Positions 61,670-61,963 of a stretch of DNA of 61,963 bases are shown in pieces. Position 1 is the stretch's first letter. Each line of letters begins with the position of its first letter. The DNA comes from a virus. Where the stretch lies: positions 1-61,963 of the IMG/VR virus record IMGVR_UViG_3300036790_000395. One strand, given 5' to 3'. The notes under the pieces are model-generated. The model searched no databases and was not told where the DNA came from. It was given only the letters and a program-made list of their open reading frames with translations. The position numbers and the translations under genes were made by a program.

Positions 61670-61963
61670 TCATCCTTTTTGCCATCTCTCTAGAATCTCT
61701 CCGTCTGATTTCACCGGCACGCGAAACAGGCGTTCGCCGGTCGCTTCATCGTCCATAACAGTCGAGAAGCGATGCGTCATAATGTCGCGGATATCATCCG
61801 CTGAATCTTCATCGGCCTCGACCATGAGCTGATCGTGGATCGTCAGCAGCGGCCACACCCACGCGCCCGCGCCATCGGAATAGACGTTCGTGAAGTCCTC
61901 CTCCAGCGCGCCCATCACTAGCTTGGTCTGTCCGGCGCTGGTGGATTGGATAGGCATATTTCC
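61670..61963 (-). CDS. DNA polymerase family A, C-terminal part (continues from position 1)
   Basis: The frame holds motif C (PLLTIHDQLMVEADEDSADD, with the catalytic Asp replaced by Gln after HD) and ends QKG. It reads in phase with the polymerase at 1-1833 across the 96-base overlap. The HDQ instead of the usual HDE is notable; a second Glu lies three residues later. Confidence 0.9.
   Translation of the reverse strand, partial: GNMPIQSTSAGQTKLVMGALEEDFTNVYSDGAGAWVWPLLTIHDQLMVEADEDSADDIRDIMTHRFSTVMDDEATGERLFRVPVKSDGEILERWQKG
61868..61963. repeat. Terminal direct repeat, right copy
   Basis: 96 bases identical to 1-96 except at 61945 (a for g). This copy encodes NMPIQST, the more canonical polymerase sequence. 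Confidence 0.93.

Overview
This window is a complete or nearly complete genome of a temperate tailed double-stranded DNA phage, about 61.9 kb. The first 96 bases recur as the last 96 with one substitution, and the DNA polymerase gene runs off the left end and resumes at the right end, so the molecule closes to a circle of 61,867 bp. An integrase, an excisionase-like gene and an attP-like core matching the 3' end of a tRNA (discriminator C, best fit tRNA-His) show that it can integrate. The Cys-rich N-terminus of the integrase, the excisionase-like HTH family and a Uma2 nuclease are types I associate with Acidobacteriota, so such a host is plausible but not proven. A portal, large terminase, scaffold, capsid and several very large virion proteins, with no recognisable tape measure or tail tube, suggest a podovirus-like particle.

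Layout. From 0 to 24.1 kb, mostly on the minus strand, lie replication, recombination and control. Replication and repair genes are a family A DNA polymerase interrupted by a mini-intein, a uracil-DNA glycosylase fused to a 3'-5' exonuclease, a DUF3310 protein, an XPF-like nuclease, a Sak4-like ATPase, a PD-(D/E)XK exonuclease, a DinG/XPD-type helicase and an AAA+ ATPase. The plus-strand integrase and attP sit at 7.4-8.8 kb. Control genes at 16-20.5 kb are a Uma2 nuclease, ParB, two Xre-type HTH proteins and a second tyrosine recombinase. From 20.5 to 24.1 kb is an operon of small unknown genes whose intergenic gaps contain structured RNAs. A roughly 0.86 kb divergent non-coding region (24.07-24.93 kb) separates leftward from rightward transcription. 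From 24.9 to 28.0 kb are small rightward genes and possible lysis genes. From 28.05 to 33.9 kb is an inverted, minus-strand cassette with a beta-helix tail fibre and small exported or virion proteins. From 33.9 to 61.06 kb is the rightward morphogenesis operon: packaging, endolysin-like glucosaminidase, portal, scaffold, capsid, adaptor and tail proteins, and a last virion protein ending in a BECR-type nuclease domain.

Three things stand out. (1) At least 21 copies of a 15-bp palindrome, GTGTAGANTCTACAC, are scattered round the genome, inside and between genes. Its odd central base is C in all seven copies left of 24.2 kb and mostly G to the right. This resembles a stoperator or centromere system, and the phage encodes ParB and two HTH candidates to bind it. 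(2) Three type I hammerhead ribozymes and one core-deleted relic lie in the 22.3-23.7 kb operon. Each is placed so that the 3' strand of stem I is the Shine-Dalgarno of the next gene and the predicted cut falls immediately before it. (3) Two copies of a different structured RNA, with apparent compensatory changes, occlude the ribosome-binding sites of two further genes in that operon, and the same 2.7 kb stretch is strongly enriched for one oriented hexamer, GCACTA. Together these suggest RNA-level control of an early operon. All calls are by eye from sequence; no database search was run.
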